Of a DNA stretch of 64,000 nt, positions 63,614-64,000 are shown piece after piece. Origin of the DNA: Capnocytophaga haemolytica (GTDB taxonomy: Bacteria > Bacteroidota > Bacteroidia > Flavobacteriales > Flavobacteriaceae); contig NZ_CP014227.1 in the NCBI RefSeq assembly GCF_001553545.1, positions 2,624,485-2,688,484 of the forward strand, in the 5' to 3' direction. Below the pieces are notes generated by a model. It searched no databases. It was not told the origin of the DNA and saw nothing but the letters and a program-made list of their open reading frames with translations. Numbering within the stretch: position 1 is the first letter of the stretch; each line of letters opens with the position of its first letter. Made by a program: the position numbers and the translations under genes.

Positions 63614-64000
63614 ATGGAGATTATTTGTGCCATTATAGGTTTTGCGTTTTTTCAATTCCCAGGGGCAATACTGGGCTATTTCATCGGCTACTTGTTTAAG
63701 CAAGCCAGTGGAGGAATTTCGTTTTTTGACAGTCAGGCTACACCTTTTCAAGGGACTCGGGAGGATAAGGTAACTTCTGCGGATTTTGAATTGCACTTAC
63801 TATCGCTGTGCTCGTTGGTGATCAGAGCTAATGGGGTAGTAACACAGGCTGAACTCGACTTCGTGCGGATGCAGTTTGTACAGATGTATGGTAAAGAGCG
63901 TGCCAATGCAGTGTTTCGCAAGTTCAACGAGATGGTGAAAGGTAGAGAGATTTCTGCCCAGCGCGTGGCTACCTATGTGCGAGCACATACTACTTATGAA
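63614..64000 (+). CDS. TerB/DjlA-like membrane protein, C-terminus outside window
   Basis: The first 129 residues are visible. Residues 1-30 (MEIICAIIGFAFFQFPGAIL and following GYFIGYLF) form one membrane segment with a glycine pattern like DjlA. Residues about 55-129 (DFELHLLSLCSLVIRANGVVTQAELDFVRMQFVQMYG...VKGREISAQRVATYVR) match the TerB fold. In DjlA-type proteins a C-terminal J domain follows and recruits DnaK; that part would lie beyond 64000, so the call is provisional. It starts 5 bp after the OsmC gene. Confidence 0.75.
   Translation, partial: MEIICAIIGFAFFQFPGAILGYFIGYLFKQASGGISFFDSQATPFQGTREDKVTSADFELHLLSLCSLVIRANGVVTQAELDFVRMQFVQMYGKERANAVFRKFNEMVKGREISAQRVATYVRAHTTYE

Overview
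The window looks like a chromosome segment of a Bacteroidetes bacterium of the class Flavobacteriia, most likely a Capnocytophaga. The reasons are: promoters of the TTG-N19-TAnnTTTG type (TACCTTTG, TATCTTTG and similar) instead of sigma70 boxes; two SusC/SusD polysaccharide utilisation loci (PULs); lipoproteins with K/D/E-rich residues just after the lipobox cysteine; a type B (gliding-motility-type) C-terminal sorting domain; and a five-gene locus whose layout matches the Gpd IgG/N-glycan deglycosylation complex known from Capnocytophaga canimorsus.

Layout. 1-11.9 kb: a minus-strand arabinan/arabinoside-type PUL (SusC, SusD, GH43, hybrid two-component regulator, GH43, and an unrecognised secreted protein running off the left edge). 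The same inverted repeat GAATAC-N8-GTATTC lies upstream of susC and upstream of the distal GH43 gene. 12.2-14.1 kb: an IS30-type transposase gene cut by a decayed IS1380-type element, with a truncated unknown gene on the far side. 14.4-20.5 kb: an SH3-domain protein, then a cassette (GH5-like lipoprotein, asnA, zinc peptidase, lipB) between two same-orientation copies of one IS5-type element. 20.7-30 kb: housekeeping genes (pheT, carbonic anhydrase, ribD, nrdB, a phosphopantetheinyl transferase, pdhB, smpB, a conserved unknown). 30.1-34.8 kb: two tandem secreted metzincin proteases, both frameshifted. 35-36 kb: a second asnA. 36.3-40.9 kb: two large paralogous genes of unknown function, both broken, separated by two 21-bp minisatellites. 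41-45 kb: a hypothetical gene, two IS5-type elements tail to tail, and a third broken metzincin cut by the IS. 45.1-56.6 kb: a GH13 amylase, a DUF2797 protein, and the gpd-like N-glycan PUL. 56.8-64 kb: valS, a Fic remnant, dapD, a DUF151 nuclease, a nucleoside transporter, an OsmC protein, and the start of a TerB/DjlA-like gene.

How it works together. Two outer-membrane glycan import systems serve different substrates: a plant-type arabinan with its own sensor, and host N-glycans with no adjacent regulator. Three secreted proteases of one family are all disrupted, and two of the lesions lie at 7-base homopolymers, which fits either slipped-strand switching or ongoing gene loss. IS activity, short-repeat deletions and microrepeats explain most of the irregular structure. 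I saw no rRNA, tRNA or CRISPR array. All family assignments come from reading the sequence and were not checked against databases.
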